DNA of 64,000 nt from Medicago truncatula. Taxonomy: Eukaryota > Streptophyta > Magnoliopsida > Fabales > Fabaceae. The position numbers and the translations under genes are program-made. The DNA lies in NCBI RefSeq assembly GCF_003473485.1, contig NC_053042.1, positions 7,091,501-7,155,500 of the forward strand. Reading direction: 5' to 3'. The notes under the pieces are model-generated. The model was not told where the DNA came from, did no database searches, and worked only from the letters and a program-made list of their open reading frames with translations. Numbering within the stretch: the stretch's first letter is position 1; each line of letters starts with the position of its first letter. Shown in pieces: positions 23,390 through 35,904 of the stretch.

Positions 23390-26300
23390 TCATCTGAAAA
23401 ATTGTTGGATTTCTTCAAGAGTTTTTCCCTTTGTCTCAGGGACCCAAATAGCAACAAATCCTACTGTGAAAGCACATACAACTGTATATATAGTGAAGGT
23501 TCCTGATAAGAACAAAAGAAGCTTCTGGTTAGCAACAAATAACAAAGATATTTCGAGAAAAATATAACTCGGACAATGCACACAAACCTCCAGAACTCCA
23601 ATCCAAGAGCAAATTTGCTGTCAATGTAATCAACCACGAAAAGAACCAATTGGCAAGTGTTGCAAAACTTCCGGCAAGGCCTTTGATGTTAATCGGAAGA
23701 ATCTGTTTTGCAATATATTCAACACATCAGCTGTCATACTTGAAACACAAGCTATCTATGCTCCATTTGAGAAGCGTTTGAGTTTAATAACCGGACACCG
23801 ACATTATAAACAAATCTAAATTTTATATAGATGTCCGATTACACTTCAATATCTTGGCACATTATAATATACAAGAGGGGTTCTTAAAAAATATATTGTC
23901 GTGCATATCATTATCGAAGCATATACGGTACCTCAGACATTATAATCCATGGCATAGCTCCCATTCCCAAAGAGAATGCAATAACCATGACCTGAAAGAA
24001 ATTGGAAGTTTATAATTATTAGATATATGTTTGCTACCAAAAACATCATTTGTGTAATAAATTTGCATTTGTATATGTACATACCACAACTCCGGCCACC
24101 GATAAGAGGCTCAATATCCCATATAAAGAAGAATCTGCTGATATATAATAATCCTGAGAACAAATTCAACACAATATATTATCCATCTAAAAAACCGAAA
24201 ACATAAAGAATTTGCTGATATACAATCCTGTGATACCTTCAAGTAGAATGAGATCGACACAACCAAAAGACTTAAAGTCATTGCTGATGAAGAAACCTGC
24301 AATAGGAGATTTTGATTAATCTCTTCCGAACAAATAGTAATGTGAAATTAAATATGATAGAAAAAGTTTAAGACTCACAATAAGTAGGAGCCGACGACCG
24401 GATTTGTCTGCCAACCACAAAGTTAAAGTGGTGGCAAGAACCTGAACAGCACCAACTCCAAATGTAGCTACGTCACTCGAACTAATTCCTGTTTCATAAG
24501 TAATAAATTTATAAGAATAAATCATAATTGGTCCTATATTTCAGATAGTTAAAGTTATAATACCATGCAATTGTTGGTTTCATCAATCTGTTTTTAGTAA
24601 ATTTTGATTCATCTATCCTCTAATTCTAACATATGGTTTATGACAGAAAATAAATTGTATATTGAGTTCATATAAACTTATTAACAAGCCCTTTTTGAAA
24701 AAGAAGAAAAAAAACATTAGAAGTTAATGACTATGAGTTTCTTAATCAATAGCTTGCAGTACAAGTTTTAATTTGTTTATGAATCTAAACTTTTTCAGAA
24801 GCTCTCTCATTTAGTTTATCCATAAAAAAAATTATAAGCTTATAATGACTTTTATGAGTTAAGAACCTAAAAGTGATTTTAATTGAGAAGCTCTCACTAG
24901 AAGCTAATCCAAATTGGGCTTATTCAAATCAGTGAACATTTATAAGGACTTTTATCTAATATTGCTCCTATCACATGACTTGAGAATAATTATAACAAAT
25001 CAGTATAACGTACCAGCATTTTGAAAGATGGTACTGGAATAAAAAAGAACACCATTTATCCCAGAAAGCTGTTGCAAAACAAGCAGGCCAATTCCGATCT
25101 ACAGAGTAGACAAGTCCGAGTTAGTATAAGCTAGTTAGGCTCTTATGGTCATTTTTATAAAATCCAACTTTATAAGATATATGGATTGAGACTAATGCTT
25201 CTATAAAAGTAATATACCATTAATGGAAGCCAATATCTTCTTTGCTTGAGTTCTGAAAATCGAACGGTAGTTCTTCTATTTGCCGATGCAACAGCGGTCT
25301 GAATGAAATGACTCTCGTTGATACACATTGAATGGTAATAAAAATTTATATATTATGAAATATGACTACATCAAAGGACATGCAATGCAAAAATGAATGT
25401 GAAATTGTCACCTTAATTTCATTAACTTCAACCGAAATATCAGTTTCAAAACCTCTGAGCACTTGCAAGGAATTTTCAAATTCTTCTGTCATGCCCATTT
25501 TTGCCTGTATTCATAAAATGAAGTTAAATTTTTATCACATTACATTTAATCTTCAATAACAATTGAGAATACTGATTCACAAAGCTTACTAGCCATCTTG
25601 GAGACTCAGGAATGAAGAATAAACCAGGTATTAATAATGTGCAGGGTATAATTCCTGCATGAGTAGGACACAAAGTGGCTTAATTTAACTTTTCTCACAT
25701 ATCATTTAGTAAACTTTATGTAGTAATGCTGAAATAACATAATGCAATCTTATTGTATAGTTCTATTACCTAAAATTGCAAGGAATCTCCATTCAACAAA
25801 AAGTCCTAGCAGATAAGCCAGCATAATTCCAAGGGTGACAGAAAGCTATGCAGAAAACAAAAATTTTAAATAAAGCTCACTAATCTAGGAAGTGATAATT
25901 TATTCAAATGTAGCACCAAAATAGAAATTTAACTCTAATTGATGGTATTTACCAACCTGGTTAACCGAAACCAGACTTCCCCTCAAGTTTTGAGGTGATA
26001 TCTCAGCTATATACACTGGCACCTGTATGAATTAATTCGAAAACTCAATTATTGTCTACTCATATAAATTGATCACACACTAGCAAAAGTGAAAACGATT
26101 GGAAATTACCGTGTAAGATATTATTCCGACGCCAAATCCTTCCAACAACCTTCCCATATAGAGAAAAGAAGAATCCTGAAAGATGCAAATATTGTTATGT
26201 TATTAATTGAAGTAACACTAATAGTCGTTTTATCACCATAGGGATTTGAACTCGGTCCCTTGAGGTTATAAGGTCAAACACTTACTACTGAGTTGACATC

Positions 26301-27275
26301 TCCGTGTACAAATGCAAAACATGTTATGAATACCAAACTCAGGAAAATAAGAACTTAAGGAAATTGAGAAAAAATCAAAATGATTCAAACTTACATTTGC
26401 AAATGAGATCATCAACCAACCAATAATATTGGGAATGGATGCAATCATCAAAGACTGCAATTTTAGATAACAATGAATTTGGTAATCAGTCTTAGCCTTA
26501 AAAAATCTAAGTAAAGGAAAAATACATATTTACATATACAATGTAATACAAGAAAAGAAGAAAAGGGGTTACCCCTTTGCGCCCCATATACTCAGCAATT
26601 TGACCACTGGCTATTGCTCCAACCATAGCACCCACATTGGACAAAGAACCAAACAAAGAGAACTAGCCAATAAAAACAAATGAGGCTATGGAAAAAAAAT
26701 ATTGAAAATCAAGGAAATGGAATCATATCAACTAGACATGTAATTGTGAGAACATTAGTTGAATTAGTTTATATAATGTAAAACTTAGTGTAAAAATTCC
26801 AATCCATGTTAAATCTACTTTTTGTCTCATAAAGTCAAACCTTAGTGCAAAAAAGTATATAATTTTAATGAAATCATCTTTGACAATGTCAACAAAATCA
26901 TCACTTTTCTCATTTATGATCATCATATATAATTGTCATACCTCAGAAACTGAGAGGCCAAGATCAGTGATGATAGCTGATTGTGTAGGTGAAGTATAAC
27001 CTGCCTGCAATAAATGATCATAGTAATTCATACATACATACATATAGTAATGAAAAAAAGATATATTTGATACATACTGTAAAACCAAACTGAATAGGAC
27101 CCAAAGCAACAATGAGAACACAAGCAATGACAGAGATGGAAGAGTCACGAATGGCTTGAGTTGACCCAAACAAACTTGATTGTTTTCTTTCATTGATTTT
27201 GAACCAACTTCCTGTGTGTAGAAATGGCTTCTTAAGATCCCTTCCTTCTTCATTCTCATTCCTCAAACTACTCAT
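23390..27275 (-). CDS. ERD6-like sugar transporter (MFS)
   Basis: Membrane monosaccharide transporter of the ERD6-like group, often vacuolar. Seventeen exons, first to last: 27275..27078, 27004..26942, 26662..26573, 26454..26395, 26175..26110, 26022..25957, 25845..25770, 25654..25590, 25504..25412, 25298..25218, 25098..25014, 24488..24379, 24296..24237, 24153..24085, 23991..23932, 23702..23588, 23502..23390. Lengths add to 1470 bases with all phases consistent, giving 489 residues, normal for the family. Twelve hydrophobic segments are expected. Signatures seen: YMGRKG (about 112-117), [22 protein letters not shown] (about 222-228), [10 protein letters not shown] in the second half, and the C-terminal [15 protein letters not shown]. 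The N-terminal 40 residues are polar and cytosolic. No break or missing signature was found. The leader contains a long CT tract. Confidence 0.93.
26215..26300 (-). mobile_element. tRNA-derived SINE fragment in transporter intron
   Basis: On the minus strand TCAACTCAGTAGTAAGTG (A-box-like) is followed by CGAGTTCAAATCC (B-box-like) about 35 bases later. Only the tRNA-like head is clear. Confidence 0.5.
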
Positions 27276-27343
27276 GCTTGATTCCTAGCTACCTTGGAAT
27301 TTTCTTCTATCTATGATAATTTGTTAACACAAATTATGAAGAC

Positions 27344-27348
<5 letters not shown>

Positions 27349-27398
<50 letters not shown>
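27349..27398. repeat. (GA)n microsatellite in the transporter leader
   Basis: About 25 GA units, 75 bases upstream of the transporter ATG. On the gene's coding strand it reads as (CT)n, a common pyrimidine tract in plant leaders and promoters. Confidence 0.9.
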
Positions 27399-27401
<3 letters not shown>

Positions 27402-27419
27402 TGTGACATGTAATATCAT

Positions 27420-28236
27420 ATGATATGCTTATTATATGGTTTGGTCTTACAGCTATTGCTTATAAGAAAAGTACAAAAAAATATTAATACAATTTATATA
27501 CACACACACACACACACACTTAGATATGGTTACTTAACTTAATCAAAAAAAGATATGCTTACTTAACGTGGCTACACATATCATATTAGTTCATCGTTAT
27601 CCATTTTCTGATAATTTCATAGAGCAATTTCCTTAAATGAATAAACATAGACGTTACAAGTAAAAAGAAGTCAGCATGTATTAAAATTTTCTTTTTTTAC
27701 TTCATTGTATATATATAGAACTTAATTTTATTCAAGTTATGTATAAAAGTATTTTACACAATGATTTTTATTTTACTTGATAAAAAAGTGTTAAAAGAAA
27801 GAAATTGTAATATATTAAGAATATGTAGTATTAGGTTTTTGTTGTAAAAATAATGTTAGTATGGTGAATAAAAAAATTATCCAAATTTGAAAAGAAAAAA
27901 AAAATAAAACTTATCCAAATTTCAGAAAAGGTCCTAAAAAATACTTTCAAATTTAGATTTAATTTTCTTTATTCACTTTTTCTTAATGACCCGTTTGACC
28001 AACCAAATGTGATGTGAATAATTGCAATTAACCTCTATTTGGTAAAAAAAAAAAAAAATCAATAAGATATCAAGGGTAAAACAGAAGGGGGAAATGATAA
28101 GCTATTACTACTCTTGAATCTTGATATTATTTGCCTCCTACAACTACTATTATTATTAAGATTAGTTGAGTCAAAATAAAACTATTATTATGATTAACAC
28201 ATGGTCCCATTTTCTCATAAAAAGAAATTAAAATAA
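27420..28236. other. Spacer upstream of the transporter
   Basis: A/T-rich with a short (CA)n run near 27.5 kb. No gene supported. Confidence 0.4.
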
Positions 28237-28786
28237 GGCTTAAATGTTCTTTTGGTCCCTTAAGTATTTAATTGATATCGCTTTGGTCTCTTAACTAAAA
28301 AAAAGATTGTTTAAGTACTTTAAGTTTTTTTTTTAATATCGTTTTGGTCCCTTTTGTTAGGTTTCTGTTAGGGTTTAAAAAAAAAATTAACTCCTGGACA
28401 CGTGTCACCTTGTCATTGGCTCTGAGATTTTTTTAAAAAAAATTTAAAAAAAATAATATATATATTTTTTAAAAAAATCAAAAGTCAATTACAAAGTGAC
28501 ACGTATTACCTTAAAAATATATATTTAAAAAACAAATATTATTAACGTTTTTTATATATTAATTTTTTTTATAAAAAAAAAATTGTAAAAAAAAAAAATC
28601 TCAGAGCCAATGACAAGGTGACACGTGTCCACACATAACGTTTTTTATTAAACCTAACGGAAATTTAACAGAAGGGACCAAAACGATACTAAAAAAAACT
28701 TAAAGCACTTAAACAATCTTTTTTTTACTTAAGGAACCAAAACGATACCAATTAAATGCTTAAATGACCAAAAGAGCATCTAAGCC
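28237..28786. mobile_element. Mutator-like foldback MITE, 9 bp duplication
   Basis: 550 bp. Ends are GGCTTAAATGTTCTTTTGGT and, in reverse complement, GGCTTAGATGCTCTTTTGGT. The arms pair for at least 200 bases, including ACACGTGTCACCTTGTCATT on the left and its inverse on the right. Both flanks are TTAAAATAA (28228-28236 and 28787-28795), a perfect 9 bp duplication typical of Mutator-like elements. No ORF. Confidence 0.88.
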
Positions 28787-28799
28787 TTAAAATAATGGA

Positions 28800-29544
28800 C
28801 CCATTTGCATCCCATCTTCTTTCTTGTTGATCTGTTAGTTGGGCTAGGTCAATTCAACATGTGATTTTGCTGTTTAATTAATCGATTTGAGATTAATTTA
28901 GTATGAATTGTTCGATGAAAAATATTAACGAGTGTCTATTCAAAAAATATGTATATTCAATAAATAATAAAAAAAAATTACTTGACCAAAAAATAAAATG
29001 TTTTTCACAAAATAAATAATAATGATGATAACAACATAATACTATTGTTTTTGTCAAAAATAAAATCATATTCCTACTAAATAAAATAACATGTGAATAT
29101 TATTCAAAAAAAAAAATAACATGTGAATAACACATCTTGACAAAAAATAAAAACAAAAATAAAAAAATAACATGTGAATGGCCTTAGATATATTTTTGTA
29201 TCAGTGTGAATAGCATTAGATCTATACTTACGATTACGACGCGTCTCTTATTTTTTTTTTGTACAAAAGTATTAATATATTATTTTACGATAATAATATC
29301 CTCTCAAAAACTTATGTCAAAACAAAAAATATCCTCTCAAAAAATAAATATATTATTTTACGAGTTTTTTTTTAAACCAAATGTATCCTCTGTGTTAAGG
29401 AAGAGACTAATCCAACAACTAAAATTTATTTAAAAGGTTGACATCTTCCAACAAATGCTTTTCATACGAACCAATGAGAATCAGACCCAAAATAATATTT
29501 ATTTAAGTAATTGACATCTCCCAACAAATGATTTTTATACGAAC
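28800..29544. other. A/T-rich spacer, no gene seen
   Basis: Low-complexity sequence with repeated AATAACATGTGAAT words near 29.09-29.18 kb. The 29206-29433 open frame is lysine/isoleucine-rich and featureless. Confidence 0.35.
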
Positions 29545-30123
29545 ATGTGAAAATTACCCTAACATTAGATGTGTTGGAGGATGCAGTTATGAGGAAATCG
29601 CTTGTCATTTATTTCTGGGCTGCACTACTTTTGGCAGCTTGTGGTCTTGTGTATCACGATGGTTAGGCATTAACTTTGTTGCTTCAAATGTGGTCTGTGA
29701 TCATCTTCTCCAGTTTGGTCACCTAGTCGGGCTACCACGATTTATGCACAATTTCATGAAACTAATATGATTTGTGTGTGTCTGGGTCATTTGGAAGGAA
29801 AGAAACAATCGAGTGTTTAATCAAAAGGCATTAGATGTTCAACAACTGACTGATAAGGTAAAACTGCTATCTTTCCAGTGGTTAAAGGCGTGTCTGACTA
29901 CCTTTAACTTCGACTATCATGACTGGTGGAGGCGGCATTTACCTTGTAGTGCATTTTACTGTAATTTTAGTTGTTTCTTCTGTTTCTTTGAGGTGTACCA
30001 TGTTGAGGCACTAGTTTCTTGACTTTGTATAAACCTTAGGGTGGTTCTCTTTTGCACACATTGTACGAGATGAATCACTCTTTTTGATCTAATATATTCC
30101 ATTTTGACTTGTTCAAAAAAAAA
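29545..30123 (+). mobile_element. 5'-truncated LINE 3' end (zf-RVT)
   Basis: Encodes the C-terminal cysteine/histidine module of plant LINE reverse transcriptases: CVGGCSYEEIACHLFLGC, then WLGINFVASN and VIWKERNNRVFNQK. An in-frame TGA near 29769 splits the frame (KLI stop FVCVWVIWKERNN). A 3' UTR follows and ends in a poly-A run at about 30113-30123. This is a dead fragment of a non-LTR retrotransposon. Confidence 0.85.
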
Positions 30124-30521
30124 AGTATATACCACTCATATCACACTATATTAATTTAAGAGGTTATGATTTAACTCGAACTTCATAAATTTAGATTATC
30201 TCCTACACTCTATATTTCACTACAACATCTTATTTTTATGGAAATTTCTCTGTCCGCCCTCTACATTCTCAAAAATCATCCAAATTCTCAATTTTACCAC
30301 TTTTGGAATTACAAAATCCACACGGGGACGACTATCCTAAATCTAACATCAAATATTAGACTTCAAAACGTTTCAGAACATTATACACACTTTAGTCGAT
30401 CCATATGTATAATTTATAATTTTCATGACTTTTACACCCTCGGATGAGTCATTATCAACTTTTTGTAGCTCACTGGAAATGCTCGGTGGATTCGCTCGCA
30501 ACAAAACATCTCGGTGGGATG
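30124..30521. other. Spacer, no gene seen
   Basis: The open frame at 30238-30447 shows no recognisable family. Probably older repeat debris. Confidence 0.35.
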
Positions 30522-30818
30522 TGTAACGCCCTATTTTATAATTTATTTATTTTATTGAGTTTAGATATCTTTTTATAATTTAGTCGATTTATTCTGATGA
30601 GTGATATTTTGTTATGTTATACGTTGGTATTTATTAGTATAATATATATATGTTAGTTGGTGTAGAAATATATATGTTATATGGTGTAGAAATATATTTG
30701 TTATTTGGTGTAGAAATATATTTGTTATTTGGTGTAAAAATATATATGTTATCTGCTGTAAAAATATATTTGTTATAGAGATATATTTATTATTTGGGGT
30801 AGAGATATATTTGTTATA

Positions 30819-30875
<57 letters not shown>

Positions 30876-33231
30876 TAGAATATTGAGGTGTGAGGAGAAG
30901 ATTTGGAAATAAGATAAAAATAAGTAAGTTAAGGATTTATATAAAAGGGAGAGTTAGAATTGGAAAATAAGGATTACATGAAACCTGTTTTTGGAGAAAA
31001 AGAGAGAAAACCAGGAGAAGAGAAGAGTCGGAGGAGAGAAAGCGGTAGAGTCCTTCGTCGATCAATCTAAGGTAAGGGTGGGACTAACTTTCTCTAATTC
31101 TAAGTTGTATGATTCTGAAACTGGATTTAACAGGTGGTAGATTTTAGTTTTAGAAATTTGGGAATTAGGTTTAGAAATTGTAATTGGTTGTTTTAATTGT
31201 AGAATTGATTGTTGAAATTAAGATGTTAAAGAAGTTAGAGTTTTAAAAAGAAGTTAGGGTTTTTGAATTGCAATTTGATTGTTGAAAGAGTAGGTAATCT
31301 GATGAATTAAGGTAATAATTGGTGTTCAGGTTGTAAAATAATCATAGGTTAAGTTTCCTATCATATTTGGGATTTGGGTAGATGAAATTTGGGTTTTTTT
31401 GGGTGAAAAATGTGCAGAAATCGTAACAGTAGGGGAAAAACTCGCTAGAAGTTCGCTATTGGCGAATCACTCTGTAACAATTTCGCTATTAGCTAACTTT
31501 TCGCCATTAGCGAAATTGCACAGTGACAGCATACACTGTTTTATGTTCTTGCGTCTTTTTCACACGTTGAATTTTTGAATTGGCCTTTAGTGTAAACATG
31601 AAAGTTTTAGATAATTTTGTTAACTTTCCAATGGCTTTGGTTTGACTTGAAAATGATTTTTGGTTTTTGAGATATGATGAAAATACTCCAAGGAGGTATT
31701 AGTGAAATTTTATGAAAATTCTGCATAACCGTTTCTAAGTCAGTCCAAAACTTAGGGAATAATTCCAAACCTCAAAACTAGAAGTACTAGGAGTTTAATT
31801 AAGGGGGTTTAAGAGTATTTAACCTATGTTGTGATGGATCTAATTGGTTTGACGTGAATATCTTTGTTGGATAATTTGAAATACATATATTATGTGAATG
31901 TTGTTGTTGAATAATTTGAGATACATATATTAGGTGAATATTGTATGATATAGAAATAATGTTGTTATACCATCCAAGTGGTTATTATTAATGTTGCTAT
32001 GATTCAAGTTGTTGTATGTTGCTGTCTGTGCTGTTATTGATTATTAAATCATTAAGTTGCATATGTTGGTCAAAGTTGTCAAGTTGTAAGTTGTTGTTCC
32101 AAGATATTGGAGTCATATGAGTTGTTGGAAGTTGTCTAAGTTGTAAGTTGTTGATTCCATGCATATTCATTTGAAGTTGAGGGCTTGATGCTCTTTGAGC
32201 TTTTCCTCTATACGTTGATGGCTTGATGCTCTGTGAGTTTTTGCTCTTATGTTGAGGGCTTGATGTCATGTGAGTGTATTTATGCTCTTTATGTTGAGGG
32301 CTTGATGCTCTGGTTGGTACCACATGCATGATTAAGAAGTTGAAGTTGCATATATTGAGTTTAAGTTGTAGAAGTCGCGTTGTCGTTAAGTTGTCATTTG
32401 TCAATGAGTTGTTAATAAAGAACTAAGTGAAGTATTAATATTTATTAATCATTGTTGTTTATGTCGTTATGAGATGATGTTTATGATGTGTTGTTTATGT
32501 TGTTATAAGATGATGTTTATGATGTGTTGTTTATGTTGTATATGATGATGTTTATGATGTGTTGTTTATGTTGTTATAAGATGATGTTTATGATGTGATG
32601 ATTATGTCGTTATATGACGATGTTTATGATCTAATTATTATGTATTATATGATGTTGTATATAATGTGATGAATATGAAGTTAATGATGATTAGAAGTTG
32701 GTTGAGTTATTAATGAAGTATTATAAGAAGAGTTAATGTTATTAATTGATGAAGTTTAAGTTGTTAAATGTTTTTGATGAATTATATGCTTATTATTATT
32801 GAATGTGAAATCTCACCCCTTCTGCTTGGAAATGTTGCCCTCACAATTGGGTAACTTGCAGGTAATCAAGATTAGCCGTTGAAGTGAGTTGACTCTCACA
32901 CGTATCGTGGTCTTAGGGTCGCTCTGATACGTAACGGGATGAGAATTTTGCTGTTGCTTTATGTTCCTTACGTATTATTTTATGAAGTTTTATAAACATG
33001 TTGTTGGAATAATTTTATGAGATTTTACATTGAGGCCTTTGTGTCAAGGTTGTTTTAAACGTTGAAATGATTTCCGCTGCGAAGTAATAAATGATATGAT
33101 GTTTAAGTTGGACAATAAATAGTGAATTTATTCCGTCTATGATTTTATGAAAAGAAGTGTGACATTCCGTTTATGTTGAATTACTCTGATTTTTATGTGA
33201 AATTTTTAAGTTGGGAAAACGGGGTATTAGA
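30522..33231. mobile_element. Probable solo LTR, 2.7 kb
   Basis: Begins TGTAACGCCCTATTTTA and ends GGGAAAACGGGGTATTAGA, the degraded form of the TGTAACNCCC..GGTNTTACA termini of some plant Ty3-type LTRs. Flanks GGATG (30517-30521) and GAATG (33232-33236) may be a 5 bp duplication with one mismatch. The interior carries (TA)n, TTGAGGGCTTGATGCTCT repeats (about 32.17-32.31 kb), TTTATGATGTGTTGTTTATG repeats (about 32.46-32.63 kb) and no gag or pol. The longest open frame (31997-32404, -) is an antisense reading of these repeats. Confidence 0.5.
30826..30870. repeat. (TA)n microsatellite
   Basis: About 22 TA units inside the probable LTR. Confidence 0.85.
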
Positions 33232-33566
33232 GAATGCATTTTACATAAACAAATAGAAAAAATATCATCTTGAGATTTTTTTACAACTCTTAATTGACCA
33301 ATTGTGAGGTGTAAAAAAGTTTGAAAATTGCATTTCAAACATTTTGGTCAATTTGAAGGTGTAAAAAGTTCTGAAAAAAAAATAAAAAATCAAGGTGAAC
33401 ATTTTACACCTGGTTAGCTAATCCATATGTGCAAAAAAATTGAAAATGCATTTTACACATTCGAGTTGGTCATGCCAAATATGTAAAATGTCATGGAATT
33501 ATTTGATGTATAGTACACATTCGTCTCTAATTATAGGATTTTTTGGAAGAAAAAAATGGGAATTAA

Positions 33567-33869
33567 GAGCATCTCCAATGATGTTCTATGATCTATTCTT
33601 GAGGACATAAGAACTTGGTTTTATGTTCTATCCCATTGGAGTGGAATGACAGAGAAGCCATGTTGCAGAACCGTTCTCTCTGGGGGAGTGGGGCGTAGTG
33701 GGCTGGGAAAGGGAAACTGAGTGGGACCCACTTAAAATAAATTAAGAACAAATATTGTATTTTTGCATTGGAGTAAAACTACATGGTTGTTCTTGAATCC
33801 ACATGTGGCAATGATGGACCCACCCAATGCTTGAAGAACACAAATCTTGTTCTAGCATTGTAGATGCTC
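33567..33869. mobile_element. Tourist-type (PIF/Harbinger) MITE
   Basis: 303 bp with termini GAGCATCTCCAATGATGTTC and, reverse-complemented, GAGCATCTACAATGCTAGAA, flanked by TAA on both sides, the 3 bp duplication of PIF/Harbinger elements. No ORF. Confidence 0.88.
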
Positions 33870-34301
33870 TAAGAAAATTGAAGGTACGTAGTAATAAATT
33901 TATTTGTAATTACTATTGTTTTTACAATTTTTTTTGATAAATCAAGAGCACACTGACAAAAAAATATATAAGTCATTTCAACTAAGTTGGCATATAATGT
34001 GGATTTCAAGGTGCTCATATATATTATTTTAAAAAAAGTAAAAAGGAAATACAAAAACAAAAATTGGGGGACATAGATCTAACCCAATAAATTCACACAA
34101 AGTGTATGTCAACCCAATCATGTGATACGAAGAAGAAAAAAAATGAAAACAACATTAGTAGATGTTATTTAAAACATTTATTATTATTATTATTATTATG
34201 GCTCTAGAAAGGATGAAAAGACCAATGAAGATGAACATTGCAAGCACCAATTAAATGATTTGTTGGAAAAGCAGGAGCAGCACAAAAGATGACAACATAA
34301 A
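33870..34301. other. 3' flank of HPPD
   Basis: A/T-rich with a short (ATT)n run near 34.18 kb. Probably includes the HPPD 3' UTR. No other gene. Confidence 0.4.
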
Positions 34302-35792
34302 TTATGCAGTTCTTCTGGTTTCTAAAGTCTTCTCATATTCTTCAATGGATTTGAAAAGCTCTGAGAAATTGCCTTTCCCAAAGCCCCCACATCCTCCCCT
34401 TTGGTACTCCTTCTCTTCCTCGTCCTTGAGCATGCATCCAACTCGTTGAATTATCTCTATCAATACAGTTGGCCTGCATATTTTACAAAAGTTAAGTTTA
34501 CAAGGCAAATACTAAACACACTGTCAAATTGACAATTTAAGAAACAAATAGGGTGCAAAAATAAGAATTCCAAGCCCAATATATAAAACAAATTGATAAT
34601 AATGAAATCAAGGCAATAAAATGAGTATTATATTGATATGATTCAAAGAGTGCATTTCATACCTATCTCCAACAGGCTTAGTGAAAATCTGAAGAATAGT
34701 ACCCTGATCATCTCTATCAACCAAAATTCCAAGCTCTTCACACTCCTTAATCTGTTCATCACTCAAAACATCAACGACACGATTCTTCAAATTCCGATAA
34801 TAAGTCACTGGAGGAGGAGCCATAAACTCAAAACCACCAACACCACTTTTCTTCCTCATTTCTCTTAATGTCCTGAATATATCTTCAGACGCCAAAGCCA
34901 AATGCTGAAACCCGGCACCTTCATTGTGTTCCAAATATGTTTCTATCGGACTCTTGCGCTTTGTTCCGTAAATGGGTTCGCATATCGGAAGCAACACAGT
35001 TTCATCATTGCTCGCTAGTACTACATTGTTCAAACCACTCTCACTCGTTCCAACGTCTTCTGTTGTAAACTCAGCAAACTCGTGAAAACCGGTGAATTGT
35101 TTGATGTACTTCACCGCCGATGCAAGCTCTGGAACGTTTGCGTTGGCATGGTCTAGTCTCCGGATTCCGAAATCTAGTGATGAGTTAGATGATTCATTTA
35201 AAAGGGATTCGAAACCAGGGAGGAACAGCAGGTTTGGATTGTTGTAACTGACGTAGCGTAGAACGACGTCGACGCCGAAGAGATGAACTTCAGCAAGTTT
35301 GACGCCGTTTTCGAGAACGATGGGAGGAGATGATGGAAGTGCGCCGTGGTTTACGCTGACAGTGAAGGCGAGTTCTGCGTCGTCGACTTCAATAGCGATG
35401 GCGCGAACGGCAAGGCCGTGTGAAGCGCAGAAGGAGAAGCAAGTGGAGGCAGAGAAGGTGGGAATGGAGGCGGTTGAGGAAGGCGAGGAGAGAGAAATGG
35501 AAGGGGAATATGGGGCGGAGAAGAGGAAATTGAGGTCGCCAGAGCGGAGGAGATAGGAAGCGTGAATTAGGTTTCCGGTGGACAGGTCGGATTTAGCGAC
35601 GATTGGCATACCAAGTCCTTGAGAGAAACGAAGTGCGGTGTTGGTTGCGTCGGTGCACCAGAATTCCACGTGGTGGAAGCGTTTTACTTTGAAACGGTCT
35701 GTTTTTGGGTTGGTTCGGATGAATTTTTTGAACCCAACTAACTTGAACCCGGTTTTGGTTTGTGTTTCGTTGCCCATTGATATAAATGGCAA
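34302..35792 (-). CDS. HPPD: 4-Hydroxyphenylpyruvate dioxygenase
   Basis: Fe(II) enzyme converting 4-hydroxyphenylpyruvate to homogentisate, the precursor of tocopherols and plastoquinone; also tyrosine breakdown. Two exons, 35792 (or 35777)..34663 and 34473..34302, joined in phase 2 (AG+G). Length is 428 residues from MGNETQ or 433 from the upstream MPFIS start; the choice is open. The N-terminal core is FKLVGFKKFIRTNPKTDRF with VKRFHHVEFWC. Numbering from MGNETQ, the metal ligands are His210 (RRLDHANANV), His292 (GFQHLALAS) and Glu378 (VLIEIIQRVG), with the 82 and 86 residue spacings of Arabidopsis HPPD. The C-terminus has GGCGGFGKGNFSELFKSIEEYE. A short DGQ-type region is QGTILQIFTKP. No plastid transit peptide is evident, so cytosolic action is plausible. 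The gene appears intact. Confidence 0.96.
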
Positions 35793-35867
35793 GAAGGGTT
35801 TTCTTCTTTTTTTGAGGGTGTTGTTACTGTGGTAAGCTTGGTGTGTCTATAGAGGAGCATCGCAGCT

Positions 35868-35875
35868 TATTTATA
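35868..35875 (-). promoter_or_regulatory. TATA box of HPPD
   Basis: TATAAATA on the minus strand, 75-90 bases before the candidate start codons. Confidence 0.6.
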
Positions 35876-35904
35876 TGGGACATATATAGTGTGATGTTGT
35901 TCTC

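Noticed and set aside
31997-32404. 135-codon minus-strand open frame
   Set aside because: It is an antisense reading of short tandem repeats inside the probable LTR, with no domain and biased composition.
35299-35556. 85-codon plus-strand open frame
   Set aside because: It lies opposite the HPPD coding exon and is a shadow of it.
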